From NCBI RefSeq assembly GCF_000355695.1, contig NC_020891.1:930001-994000 (forward strand): a stretch of DNA of 64,000 nucleotides, read 5' to 3'. A program made the translations under genes and the position numbers. Shown here piece by piece: positions 7,683 through 16,706 of the stretch. The notes below the pieces were generated by a model that saw nothing but the letters and a program-made list of their open reading frames with translations, searched no databases and was not told the DNA's origin. This DNA is from Clavibacter nebraskensis NCPPB 2581 (GTDB lineage Bacteria > Actinomycetota > Actinomycetes > Actinomycetales > Microbacteriaceae). Numbering within the stretch: the stretch's first letter is position 1; each line of letters starts with the position of its first letter.

Positions 7683-9475
7683 CCCCGCGCGGCGAGCGCG
7701 GCCGCCGCGGCCGGTCGCGCGTCCGCGGCCGGTCGGCGCCGCCGCCGCCGCACGAGCCCCGACAGGTCGTGCGCCGACAGCGACACCGCGAGCACCGCGG
7801 CCAGCACGAGGGCCAGGGCGGGGGCGGCGACCGCCCACGGCGCGCGTTCCGCGTAGGCGCTGCCCTCGCTGAGGATCAGGCCCCACTCGGGCGTCGGCCG
7901 GGCGCTGCCGAGGCCGAGGAAGCCGAGCGCCGCGAGCGTGAGGGCGACTCCGGGGAGGCGGAGCAGCGCGTTCCGCACGACCGGGCCGACGACGGCGGGC
8001 AGGAGGTGGCCGAGGAGGATCCGCGCCCGTCCGACGCCGAGCACCGGCAGGATCCGCACGTGCGGCTGCGCGCGCGCCTCCTGCATGAGCGCCCCGGCGT
8101 GCGCGGCGAGCGGCGCCCAGCCGACGGCCGCCACGGCGACGGCGGCGCCCGCGGTGGACGGGCCCTGGACCGCAGCCACCACGATGCCCGCCAGGATCGG
8201 CGGCGCCGCGTTCGCGACCTCGATGGGCCCGATCGCCGCGCGCGGCAGGAGCCCGAGCGCGAGCCCGACGACGCAGCAGGCGATCACCACGAGGAGCGCG
8301 GTGCCGAGCGTGGTGACGGCGCCGTGGCCGACGCGGCCGAGGAGGTCGCGTCCGCTCGCGTCGGCGCCGAAGGGGAGCGCCCACGAGGGCGGGGCGAGGC
8401 GGCCCGCGGTGGCGGAGAGCGGATCCCGCACGAGGCCCGCGACGACGATGAGCGCCAGGAGGCCCGCGGCGACGCCCGGGACGACGGCGTCGCGGCGGCG
8501 GGCGGGGACGCGCGCGTCGGGCACGGGCAGCGATCCGAGGCGGAGGGCGGGCCCGAGGAGCGCGCGGCGGGCGAGGTCCGCGAGGACGCCCGCCGCGACG
8601 GCGACCGCGAGGAGCGCGAGCACGCCCGCCTGGAGCGCCGGCACGTCCTGGCTGCCGGCCGCGCCGAGGGTCGCGCGGCCGATCCCGGGGATCGCGAACA
8701 CCTGCTCGACCGCGACCGCGCCGCCCGTGAGGCCCACGAGCACGAGCCCGACCTGCCCGAGCGCCGACGGGAGCGCGCGGCGCAGCACCGCGACGGCCGT
8801 GCGCGCGGGGTGCAGGCCCGCCATCGCCCAGGTCGCCACCCAGCGCTCGGCGGACGCCGCCCGGATCGCGTCGGCGAGGAGGCGCCCGATGAGCCCGCCG
8901 CCGGGGATCCCGAGGGCGAGCGCGGGGAGCACCGCGTTCGCGGGCCCGTCCCAGCCGGAGGGCGGGGCCCAGCGCAGCCCGACGGCGACCACCACGAGGA
9001 GCGCAGTCGCGAGCAGGAACTCGGGGAGCGCGGTGAGGGCGGCGGCCAGGGCGCCGGATCCGGAGGCGCGGCGCCCGCGCGTCGCGTCGCGGAGGGCGGG
9101 CGTGCAGAGGAGCGCCGCGATCCCCGCGGCGACCGCGAACGCGAACGCCATCAGCGTGAGGGAGACGCCGAGCGCGGCGAGGGTGCCGGGGAGCACGGGG
9201 CGGCCCGAGATCCACGATGTGCCGAGGTCGCCGCGGACGACGCCGGCGACCCAGTCCGCCGAGACGGCGAGCGGCCCGCGGTCGAGGCCGAGCTGGGCGC
9301 GCACCGACGCGAGCGCCTCCGGGGTCGCCTCGAGGTCGGCGTAGCGCGCGCGGAGGATCGTGTACTCGGGCGAGCGTCCCGAGAGCCAGGGGAGCGCGCC
9401 GACGAGCGCCACGAGGCCGCCGACGGCGACGACGCGGGACGCCCCGACGACGAGCCCGTCGCGCGCGCGGCCCAT
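7679..9475 (-). CDS. Fused ABC transporter permease (DppB-DppC-type in one chain)
   Basis: A 598-residue membrane protein holding both permease subunits of a peptide/nickel/opine-type ABC importer. The N-terminal half (about residues 1-290) matches DppB/NikB: it starts with one helix, then TPEALASVRAQLGLDRG and an EQVFAIPGIGR loop. The C-terminal half (about 320-598) matches DppC/NikC, with FGADASGRDLLGRV, then GVGRARILLGHLLPAVVGPV and LGFLGLG. Normally these are two genes; here they are joined by a short charged linker around residues 300-315. ATG 9475 overlaps the stop of the binding-protein gene. It is the last gene of a five-gene operon. Transported solute is not known. Confidence 0.85.
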   Translation of the reverse strand: MGRARDGLVVGASRVVAVGGLVALVGALPWLSGRSPEYTILRARYADLEATPEALASVRAQLGLDRGPLAVSADWVAGVVRGDLGTSWISGRPVLPGTLAALGVSLTLMAFAFAVAAGIAALLCTPALRDATRGRRASGSGALAAALTALPEFLLATALLVVVAVGLRWAPPSGWDGPANAVLPALALGIPGGGLIGRLLADAIRAASAERWVATWAMAGLHPARTAVAVLRRALPSALGQVGLVLVGLTGGAVAVEQVFAIPGIGRATLGAAGSQDVPALQAGVLALLAVAVAAGVLADLARRALLGPALRLGSLPVPDARVPARRRDAVVPGVAAGLLALIVVAGLVRDPLSATAGRLAPPSWALPFGADASGRDLLGRVGHGAVTTLGTALLVVIACCVVGLALGLLPRAAIGPIEVANAAPPILAGIVVAAVQGPSTAGAAVAVAAVGWAPLAAHAGALMQEARAQPHVRILPVLGVGRARILLGHLLPAVVGPVVRNALLRLPGVALTLAALGFLGLGSARPTPEWGLILSEGSAYAERAPWAVAAPALALVLAAVLAVSLSAHDLSGLVRRRRRRPAADARPAAAAALAARG

Positions 9476-11016
9476 CAGCGCGTGACGCGCGTGTCGGCCG
9501 TGATGAGCGCGCGCTCGCGGGGATCGCGCACGGCGCCCGTCACCCCGGCGGCCTCGCCCTGGATCACGCGCTCGTGCAGGAGCGGCACCGCGGCGTCGTC
9601 GGCGAGCACGAGCGCCTCGACCCGCATGATCGCCGCGCGCCGCTCGGGCCCGGCCGGCAGCGCGGATGCCTCTGCGAGCGCCTGGTCGACCGCGGGGTCG
9701 CACACCTGCGAGATGTTGAACGACCCCTGGCACGCGAAGTCGCTGTAGAGGTACGCGGCCGGATCCCCCGAGTCGAGCACGGTGGCGCGCGACAGGATGA
9801 ACGCGTCGAACTTCCCCGCCAGCGCGTCGGCCTCGATGTACTGGTACTCGCGCACGTCCTGGGTCACCTGGAACCCGGCCGCCTCCAGCTGCTGCTCGAG
9901 CTGCACGGCGACCTCGGGGAGCTCGGCGCGGTCGGTGAAGGTCCCGAGGGTGATGGGCACGCCGTCCACCTCAGCGGGCGCCGCGCGGCCGGCGAGCGCG
10001 TCCCGGTAGGAGGCGCCGTCGCGGAGGTCGGCGGCCCAGGGGAGCGCGGGTCCGAGGAGGCCGGCGGCCTCGTCGGCCCGGCCCTCGTAGACGCCCGAGA
10101 CGAGGGAGGCCCGGTCGACGGCGGCCTGGGCGGCGGCGCGCACGGCCGGATCCGCGAAGGGTCCGGTCCGCGTGTTGAGGTAGAGCGTGTTGGTGCGCGG
10201 CATCGCGACCTCGTGCAGGAGCTGCGGATCCACCTGCGCGGCTTGGCCCACGGGGATCGCCTCGACCACGTCGGCCGTGCCCGTGCGGAGGGCGGCGGCG
10301 CGGGCGGTGCCGTCGGGGACGAAGCGCACGTCGATCCCGGCGGACGCGGCGCGGCCGCCCCAGTAGTCGTCGAACCGGTCGAGCGTGGCGGAGGACGTGC
10401 CGTCGACCGCGGTGAGGCGGAACGGGCCCGTGCCGGTGCCGACGGGGGAGACGGTGCCGTCGGCGCCGTACGCGGAGGCGGCGAGGATCGCGAGCTGCGG
10501 GCTCGACATGCGCTGCGGCACGAGCGGGTCGGGCGTCGCGGTGCGGACGACCAGCCGGTCGCCATCAGCGGTCGCGGTGAGGTCGACGCCGTCGAGGATC
10601 CGCGGCTTCGGGCTCGCGGTCGCGGCGGCGGTGAGCGAGGCGGCGGCCTGCGCCGCCGTGAGGGTCGTGCCGTCGTGGAAGAGCACGTCGGGCCGGATGT
10701 CGAAGGCCCACGTCAGGTCGTCGACGTGGGTCCAGCCGGTGGCGAGCTGCGGCTGCGCGTCGCCGAGGTCGTCGAGGGTCACGAGCGTCTCCGCGGTGCT
10801 CCAGCGGGCGAGCTTGAAGGCGTCGTCGCTGAGCGGCGTGAGACCGGAGCGCGGCGGCTGCAGCATGGCGAGGCGGATGCGGCCGTCGCCGTCCTGCCCG
10901 CCTCCCGGGGTGGATCCGGGGCTCGCGGCGAAGCAGCCGCTGAGGGCGAGCATCGACGCGGCGGCGAGGGCGATGAGGGCGACGGAGCGGGCGGGGCGGG
11001 GGCGTCTAGCGGGCAT
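9475..11016 (-). CDS. ABC transporter substrate-binding lipoprotein (SBP family 5)
   Basis: A 513-residue extracellular solute-binding protein of the DppA/OppA/NikA/CntA class. The N-terminus MPARRPRPARSVALIALAAA is a signal peptide ending in the lipobox LSGC, so Cys28 should carry the lipid anchor. Family motifs include the region TWAFDIRPDVLFHDGT and GTGPFRL. ATG 11016 gives a correct signal peptide; the frame extends to 11067 only through a repetitive stretch belonging to the upstream gene. It overlaps the MFS gene end by 11 bases and the fused permease start by one base. Ligand cannot be told from sequence: peptides, nickel, or metal-opine complexes are all possible for this family. Confidence 0.88.
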   Translation of the reverse strand: MPARRPRPARSVALIALAAASMLALSGCFAASPGSTPGGGQDGDGRIRLAMLQPPRSGLTPLSDDAFKLARWSTAETLVTLDDLGDAQPQLATGWTHVDDLTWAFDIRPDVLFHDGTTLTAAQAAASLTAAATASPKPRILDGVDLTATADGDRLVVRTATPDPLVPQRMSSPQLAILAASAYGADGTVSPVGTGTGPFRLTAVDGTSSATLDRFDDYWGGRAASAGIDVRFVPDGTARAAALRTGTADVVEAIPVGQAAQVDPQLLHEVAMPRTNTLYLNTRTGPFADPAVRAAAQAAVDRASLVSGVYEGRADEAAGLLGPALPWAADLRDGASYRDALAGRAAPAEVDGVPITLGTFTDRAELPEVAVQLEQQLEAAGFQVTQDVREYQYIEADALAGKFDAFILSRATVLDSGDPAAYLYSDFACQGSFNISQVCDPAVDQALAEASALPAGPERRAAIMRVEALVLADDAAVPLLHERVIQGEAAGVTGAVRDPRERALITADTRVTR

Positions 11017-12436
11017 GGGGTCCTGTCTCGGGGATGCGCGGGGCATCGACGGCGATGCGCGGGGCATCGGGGGGGGGCGGGGGAGCGATCGCGGTGCGCC
11101 GGCACGCGGCGGTGCCGGTCGTGGGCGCGGGCGCGGTGCGCGCGGGCGCGGCGGTCCCGATCGCGGGGACGGCAGCGGGCAGGAGCCGGGGCAGGCCGAC
11201 GGCGGCCGCCACGGGCAGCGCGGCGAGGATCCCCCAGGCGACCGCGGGCGCGTAGTCGAGGAGGGATCCGACCACGCCGCCGGCGACGAGCACGGCGATG
11301 CCGCCGCAGCTGGCGAGCAGCCCGTAGGACGACGCGGTCGGGCGGCCGGCGGCGAAGGACGGGACGAGCTCCATGGTCACGGGGCCCGCGGTCATGTGGC
11401 CGAGCGTGAGGCAGACGACGAGGACCGCGGCGGGCACCAGCTCGGCGCCCGCGGGCGGCGGCACGACGGACCCCAGCGCGAGCGCCGCGAAGCCCGTCGC
11501 GGTGATGCCGAAGCCGCAGGTGAGCGCGCGGCCGGGGCCGAGCCGCTTGGCGAGGAGCGCGACCGGCCACTGCAGCGTGATGGTGAGGAGCGAGACGGCG
11601 AGGAACGCGGATCCGACCGCCGCCGTGCCGGCGCCCGCCCGCGCGAGCTCGAGCGGCAGCCCGAGGTAGAGCTGGTTGTAGGCCACGAGGTCGACCGCGA
11701 AGAGGGCGGAGAAGGCGAGGAACCGGCGGTCGCGCACGGCTGCCCAGCGGTCGGCGCGCTGGGCGGGCACGGCGTCCGCGGCGGGCACGGCGGGGGCGGA
11801 TCCCGCGGACGGCGACGCGTCGGCGCGCCCCGCGTCCTGCGGGATCACACACCACAGCGCCACCCCCACGGCCGCGAACAGCGCCGCGCCCACGAGCACC
11901 GTCGCGGAGAACCCCAGCCCGAGAAGGGCCGCGCCCGCGAGCGGACCCACCGCCGCGCCGACCTCGCCCACCAGCACGAGCGCCGCGAACAGCGACGGAC
12001 GCCCCGGCCGCCGGGTGGCGCGCGCCCGCACATCGGCGGCCGCGACGAGGCTCTGCAGCGCCGGGCTGAACAGCGCGCCGCCGAGGCCCGTGAGGATCGC
12101 GCCGACGAGGAAGCCCGGCAGGCCGGCGGCCAGCGCGAGCCCCAGGTAGCCGCTCACGCGCACGACGCAGCCCGCCGCGATGAGGGTGCGGGGGCCGAAC
12201 CGGTCGGCGAGCATCCCGCCGAGGAGGAAGAGGCCCTGCTGGCTGAAGGTGCGGGCGCCGAGCACGAGGCCGATCGCGAGGGCGCCGAGGCCGAGGTCGT
12301 CGCGCATGACGACGGCGAGGAACGGGACGACCGCGTAGAAGCCGAGGTTGAACACGAGCTGGCTGGAGAGGAGGACGGCGGCGTGGGGCGCGGCGGAGAC
12401 CGGGCCCGCGGGTCCGTCAGGGTGGGGCGCGGTCAT
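11006..12436 (-). CDS. MFS transporter embedded in ABC operon (possible exporter)
   Basis: A 476-residue protein with about 12 membrane helices and MFS loop motifs (GMLADRFGPRTL between helices 2 and 3). Resemblance is to drug/metabolite exporters, not sugar symporters. The start ATG 12436 overlaps the stop of the second ATPase gene by four bases and the 3' end overlaps the binding-protein gene by 11, so it is a true member of the ABC operon. The last 50 residues are a Pro/Ala-rich tail containing a repeat (DAPRIAVDAPRI) encoded by two 21-base units and a run of nine G; this tail looks unconserved. An MFS gene inside an opp/nik-type operon recalls CntE, the staphylopine exporter of Staphylococcus aureus. 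Confidence 0.85.
   Translation of the reverse strand: MTAPHPDGPAGPVSAAPHAAVLLSSQLVFNLGFYAVVPFLAVVMRDDLGLGALAIGLVLGARTFSQQGLFLLGGMLADRFGPRTLIAAGCVVRVSGYLGLALAAGLPGFLVGAILTGLGGALFSPALQSLVAAADVRARATRRPGRPSLFAALVLVGEVGAAVGPLAGAALLGLGFSATVLVGAALFAAVGVALWCVIPQDAGRADASPSAGSAPAVPAADAVPAQRADRWAAVRDRRFLAFSALFAVDLVAYNQLYLGLPLELARAGAGTAAVGSAFLAVSLLTITLQWPVALLAKRLGPGRALTCGFGITATGFAALALGSVVPPPAGAELVPAAVLVVCLTLGHMTAGPVTMELVPSFAAGRPTASSYGLLASCGGIAVLVAGGVVGSLLDYAPAVAWGILAALPVAAAVGLPRLLPAAVPAIGTAAPARTAPAPTTGTAACRRTAIAPPPPPDAPRIAVDAPRIPETGPHAR
11033..11069. repeat. Two-copy 21-base tandem repeat next to a G9 tract
   Basis: GATGCGCGGGGCATCG occurs at 11033-11048 and again at 11054-11069, period 21 bases, so the repeat adds or removes seven codons of the MFS tail without shifting the frame. 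Nine consecutive G follow at 11069-11077. Confidence 0.85.
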
Positions 12437-13286
12437 GCGGTGAGCGCTCCCGGCAGCCGCGGCACGGCGTCGGCGAGCTCGCGCGTGGCCCGATGCACGG
12501 GATCGGCGAGCAGACGCGCGGTGGGCTCCTCTTCGACGATGCGCCCGCCCGCGAGCACGACGCTCCGCCCGCAGAGCCGCGCGACGGCGTCGAGGTCGTG
12601 CGACACGAGCACCAGCCCGAGGCCCCGCTCGCGCACCAGGCCGCCGAGCAGCTCGATGATCCGGTCCCGCAGCGGAAGGTCGACCCCGCTCACGGGCTCG
12701 TCGGCGAGCAGGATCCCGGGGGACGTCGCGATGGCCCGCGCGAGCGCCACGCGCTGCGCCTGCCCGCCGGACAGCTCGCGGGGCCGCCGGTCGGCGAGCG
12801 ACGCGGCGAGGCCCACGTCGTCGAGGGCGCGGGCGACGATCGCGGCGTGGTCGCCCGGCACGTCGAGGCGGCGCAGCGGCTCGCGGATCAGCTGCCGCAC
12901 GGTCATGCGCGGCTCGAGGCTCGCGCCCGGATCCTGCGGCACCGCCTGCACGCGCCGCCGGTACCAGCGGAGCGCGGATGCGCGGCCGGGCGAGACGGCC
13001 CGGTCGCCGAGCGCCACGGTCCCCGCGGTCGGCGCCTCGAGCGCCAGCAGCACGCGCAGGAGGGTCGACTTGCCGGATCCGGAGCGGCCCACGATCCCGA
13101 CCGTCTCGCCGGGCGCGACGCGGAACGTCACGTCGTCGAGCGCGGGCGCGGGTCCCGGAGCGCCGGACGCCCGGGCGGTGCGGGCGATGCGCCGCGCGGC
13201 GGGGTCGCGGCGCGGCGGGTACCGGTGGGTGATCCCGGTGGCGGTGAGCGCGTCGCGCGACGCGTCGGGCAGTCGGAGCGCGTCCG

Positions 13287-13290
<4 letters not shown>
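12433..13290 (-). CDS. ABC transporter ATP-binding protein (DppF/NikE-type)
   Basis: A 285-residue ATPase. Walker A GRSGSGKST (about residue 70), Q-loop in QAVPQDPG, signature LSGGQAQR, Walker B ILLADEP and the H-loop in LVSHD are all present, so it should hydrolyse ATP. The extra N-terminal 40 residues are basic and Ala-rich. ATG 13290 overlaps the stop of the upstream ATPase by four bases; its own TGA overlaps the MFS start. Members of this transporter class use two different ATPases, and this is the second one. Confidence 0.9.
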
Positions 13291-14153
<863 letters not shown>

Positions 14154-14214
14154 CGGGCCCCCGTCCGTCCGCGCGCGGTGCCGGGCGGTCCGGCGGCGCT
14201 CCCGACGACCTTAC

Positions 14215-14235
14215 TGATACCCGTTCTCGATATCA
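14215..14235. promoter_or_regulatory. Inverted repeat upstream of ABC/MFS operon (candidate metalloregulator operator)
   Basis: TGATA-N11-TATCA, perfect in the outer five bases on each side, lies 62 bases before the first ATPase start. A TAAGGT -10-like hexamer follows on the minus strand. The part TGATACCCGTTCTCG resembles actinobacterial Zur operators (TGATAAT-GATTATCA type) at about 10 of 15 positions by eye. That regulator assignment is tentative. Confidence 0.4.
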
Positions 14236-14254
14236 AAGCCGAGCGGGCGGCAGG

Positions 14255-14737
14255 TCAGGCCCTGCAGATGCCCTTCAGCAGCAGCGCCGTCGTGACCGCG
14301 GCCTCGGCCGCCTCGGCGCCCTTGTCTTCCTTCGACCCCGGCAGCCCCGCGCGGTCGATGCCCTGCTGCTCGTCGTCGAGCGTCAGCAGCCCGAAGCCGA
14401 TGGGCTTGCCCGTGAGGAGCGACGCCTGCGTGAGGCCGGAGGTCGCCGCGTCGGACACGTACTCGAAGTGCGGGGTGCCGCCGCGGATGATGACGCCGAG
14501 CGCGACGACCGCGTCGGCCCCCGCGTCGAGCGCCGCGCGCGCGACCACGGGCAGCTCGAAGCTGCCGGGCACGCGGATCACCGTGGTGGTGACGCCGGCC
14601 GCGTCGAGCACGCGCTGCGCGCCCGCGAGCAGGCCCGCGCTGATCTCGTCGTGCCAGAGTCCGGCGACGACGGTGACCCGCAGGCCCGTCCCGTCGAGCG
14701 CGGTGGGGTCGATCTCGGGTGCTCCGTGTCCGCTCAT
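14255..14737 (-). CDS. ribH: 6,7-dimethyl-8-ribityllumazine synthase
   Basis: A 160-residue lumazine synthase, which joins 5-amino-6-ribitylamino-uracil with 3,4-dihydroxy-2-butanone 4-phosphate to give 6,7-dimethyl-8-ribityllumazine in riboflavin synthesis. Seen motifs: VVAGLWHDEI at the N-terminus, RVPGSFELP (phosphate and pyrimidine pocket), ALGVIIRGGTPHFEYV with the general-base His, and GKPIGFGLLTLDDEQQ. The length matches the family, which forms 60-mer or pentamer shells. It is the last gene of the rib operon and its ATG overlaps the ribBA stop by three bases. Confidence 0.97.
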   Translation of the reverse strand: MSGHGAPEIDPTALDGTGLRVTVVAGLWHDEISAGLLAGAQRVLDAAGVTTTVIRVPGSFELPVVARAALDAGADAVVALGVIIRGGTPHFEYVSDAATSGLTQASLLTGKPIGFGLLTLDDEQQGIDRAGLPGSKEDKGAEAAEAAVTTALLLKGICRA

Positions 14738-16068
14738 GCGGTCTCCTCCTGGGGTGATGCGGTCGTGGTGGTCAGGCCGTCGGGCGCCTCGGCGTCCGGG
14801 TAGGTGTCAGGTCCGATGTGCATGTCGGTGTCGAGCACCATGCGGTGCCCCATGCGGTCGCGCTTCGTCTCGAGGTAGCCGGCGTTCACGTCGTTGACGC
14901 CGACCACGAGCGGCACGCGCTCGGTCACCTCCACGCCGTGCGCCTCGAGCTGCCGCACCTTCTCGGGGTTGTTCGTGAGCAGGCGCACGTCCTCGATGCC
15001 CATCTCCTGCAGGATCGCCGACGCCGCGCCGTAGTCGCGCGCGTCCGCCGGGAGGCCCAGGGCGACGTTGGCGTCGAGCGTGTCGAAGCCGTCCTCCTGC
15101 AGCCGGTAGGCGCGCAGCTTGTTGACGAGGCCGATCCCGCGTCCCTCGTGCCCGCGCAGGTACACGACCACGCCGCCGTCCCGCTGGATCTCGTCGAGCG
15201 CCGCGTCGAGCTGCGGACCGCACTCGCACTTGAGGGATCCGAGCGCCTCGCCCGTCAGGCACTCCGAGTGCACGCGCACCAGGGTGCCGTGCGCGCGCGG
15301 CTCGCCCGCGACGATCGCCACGTGGTCGGCGCCCGTCGTGCGGTCGCGGTAGGCGCGCAGCTTCACGGAGCCGTGGGTCGTGGGCACGGTCGTCTCGACC
15401 TCGAAGATCACGCGCGACGCCTCGGGGATCGCGACGGCGGGCTCCAGCGGACGATCGCAGTGGAACTCCTCCAGGTGCGCCTTGAGCGCCTCGATCGTGA
15501 CGACCAGCACGCCCTCGCGCTCGCCGAGGGCGAGGAGGCCCGGGAGGCGCATCATCTCGCCGTCGTCCTGCACGATCTCGCTGATCGCGCCGACGGGCGT
15601 GAGGCCCGCGAGCGTGAGCAGGTCGACCGCCGCCTCGGTGTGGCCGTCGCGCTCGCGCACGCCGCCGTCGACCGCGCGCAGCGGCAGGATGTGGCCGGGT
15701 CGGTGCAGGCTCGTCGGCACGCTGTCGAGGTCGGCGAGCACGCGCAGGGTGTGCGCGCGGTCGGAGGCGCTGATGCCGGTCGAGAGCCGGTCGGCGGCGT
15801 CGACGGACACCGTGTACGCGGTGCCGCGCGGATCCCGGTTGTCGGCCACCATGAGCGGCAGCTCCAGCCGGTCGGCGATCTCGTCGGTCATGGGCGCGCA
15901 GATGAAGCCCGAGGAGTGCTTCACGAGCCAGGCCACCCACTCGGGCGAGGCGGACTCGGCGGCGAGCAGCACGTCGCCCTCGTTCTCGCGGCCCTCGTCG
16001 TCGACGACGATCACGGGACGGCCGGCGCGCAGCTCCTGCAGCGCGGCGGGGATGGCGGCGAGGCTCAC
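14734..16068 (-). CDS. ribBA: Bifunctional 3,4-dihydroxy-2-butanone 4-phosphate synthase / GTP cyclohydrolase II
   Basis: A 444-residue fusion. The N-terminal RibB domain (about residues 1-205) contains VVDDEGRENEGD with the acidic metal-binding residues and HRPGHILPLRA; it makes dihydroxybutanone phosphate from ribulose 5-phosphate. The C-terminal RibA domain (about 210-420) opens the GTP ring and shows VRVHSECLTGEALGSLKCECG, whose cysteines bind zinc, then YLRGHEGRGIGL. GTG 16068 is the start; it overlaps the riboflavin-synthase stop (GTGA). Both domains look catalytically complete. The C-terminal 25 residues after the RibA domain are variable. Confidence 0.96.
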   Translation of the reverse strand: MSLAAIPAALQELRAGRPVIVVDDEGRENEGDVLLAAESASPEWVAWLVKHSSGFICAPMTDEIADRLELPLMVADNRDPRGTAYTVSVDAADRLSTGISASDRAHTLRVLADLDSVPTSLHRPGHILPLRAVDGGVRERDGHTEAAVDLLTLAGLTPVGAISEIVQDDGEMMRLPGLLALGEREGVLVVTIEALKAHLEEFHCDRPLEPAVAIPEASRVIFEVETTVPTTHGSVKLRAYRDRTTGADHVAIVAGEPRAHGTLVRVHSECLTGEALGSLKCECGPQLDAALDEIQRDGGVVVYLRGHEGRGIGLVNKLRAYRLQEDGFDTLDANVALGLPADARDYGAASAILQEMGIEDVRLLTNNPEKVRQLEAHGVEVTERVPLVVGVNDVNAGYLETKRDRMGHRMVLDTDMHIGPDTYPDAEAPDGLTTTTASPQEETA

Positions 16069-16706
16069 GAGCGCGCCTCCGTCCGGCCGTCGCGCGCGTC
16101 GAGCGCGAGCATCCGCTGCACGTGCCGCGCGAGCACGTCGGTCTCCAGGTTGACCTCGTCGCCGGGCTCGAGCGCGCCGAGCGTGGTCGCGGTGAGCGTC
16201 TCGGGGATGAGCGAGACCTCGAACCAGGCGTCGGCGTCCGGGGTGTCGGTGGGGCTGACCGCGCTCACCGTGAGGCTGACGCCCTGCACGGTGATGGATC
16301 CGCGGTCCACCACGAGCGGCGCGAGGTCGGCGGGCAGCGAGAAGCGGAGGATCCGCCACGCCTCGCCCGGCGTGGTCGCGAGCAGGCGCCCGGTGCCGTC
16401 GACGTGGCCCTGCACGATGTGGCCGCCGAGCCGGTCGCCCACGCGCGCGGCGCGCTCGAGGTTCACGCGGTCGCCCACGCCGAGCCGGCCGAGCGAGCTC
16501 ATCACGAGCGTCTGCCGCATGACGTCGGCGGTGAAGCCCTCGGGCGTCTGCGCGACGACCGTGAGGCACACGCCGTCGACGCTGATGGAGTCGCCGTGCC
16601 GGGCGTCGGACACCGCGAGCGGCGCCTCCACCGTGATCCGGGCGGAGTCGCCCTCGGCGTCGAGCGCGAGGACGCGTCCGCGCTCCTCGATGATCCCTGT
16701 GAACAT
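16065..16706 (-). CDS. ribE: Riboflavin synthase (alpha subunit type)
   Basis: A 213-residue trimeric enzyme that dismutates two lumazine molecules into riboflavin plus the ribitylamino-uracil. It begins with the family hallmark MFTGIIEERG and has the two internally repeated lumazine-binding barrels: SISVDGVCLTVV / LGGHIVQGHVDGTG in the first half and SITVQGVSLTV / NLETDVLARHVQRM in the second. The start codon overlaps the ribD stop by one base. Symbol usage varies: this is ribE in most actinobacterial annotation, ribC in Escherichia coli. Confidence 0.96.
   Translation of the reverse strand: MFTGIIEERGRVLALDAEGDSARITVEAPLAVSDARHGDSISVDGVCLTVVAQTPEGFTADVMRQTLVMSSLGRLGVGDRVNLERAARVGDRLGGHIVQGHVDGTGRLLATTPGEAWRILRFSLPADLAPLVVDRGSITVQGVSLTVSAVSPTDTPDADAWFEVSLIPETLTATTLGALEPGDEVNLETDVLARHVQRMLALDARDGRTEARS

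Noticed and set aside
7064-9748. 894-residue plus-strand open frame
   Set aside because: Antisense shadow over the permease gene and part of MFS copy 2; composition is Arg/Ala/Gly/Glu only and no domain.
9217-11409. 730-residue plus-strand open frame opposite the SBP gene
   Set aside because: Shadow frame; SBP on the other strand has signal peptide and family motifs.
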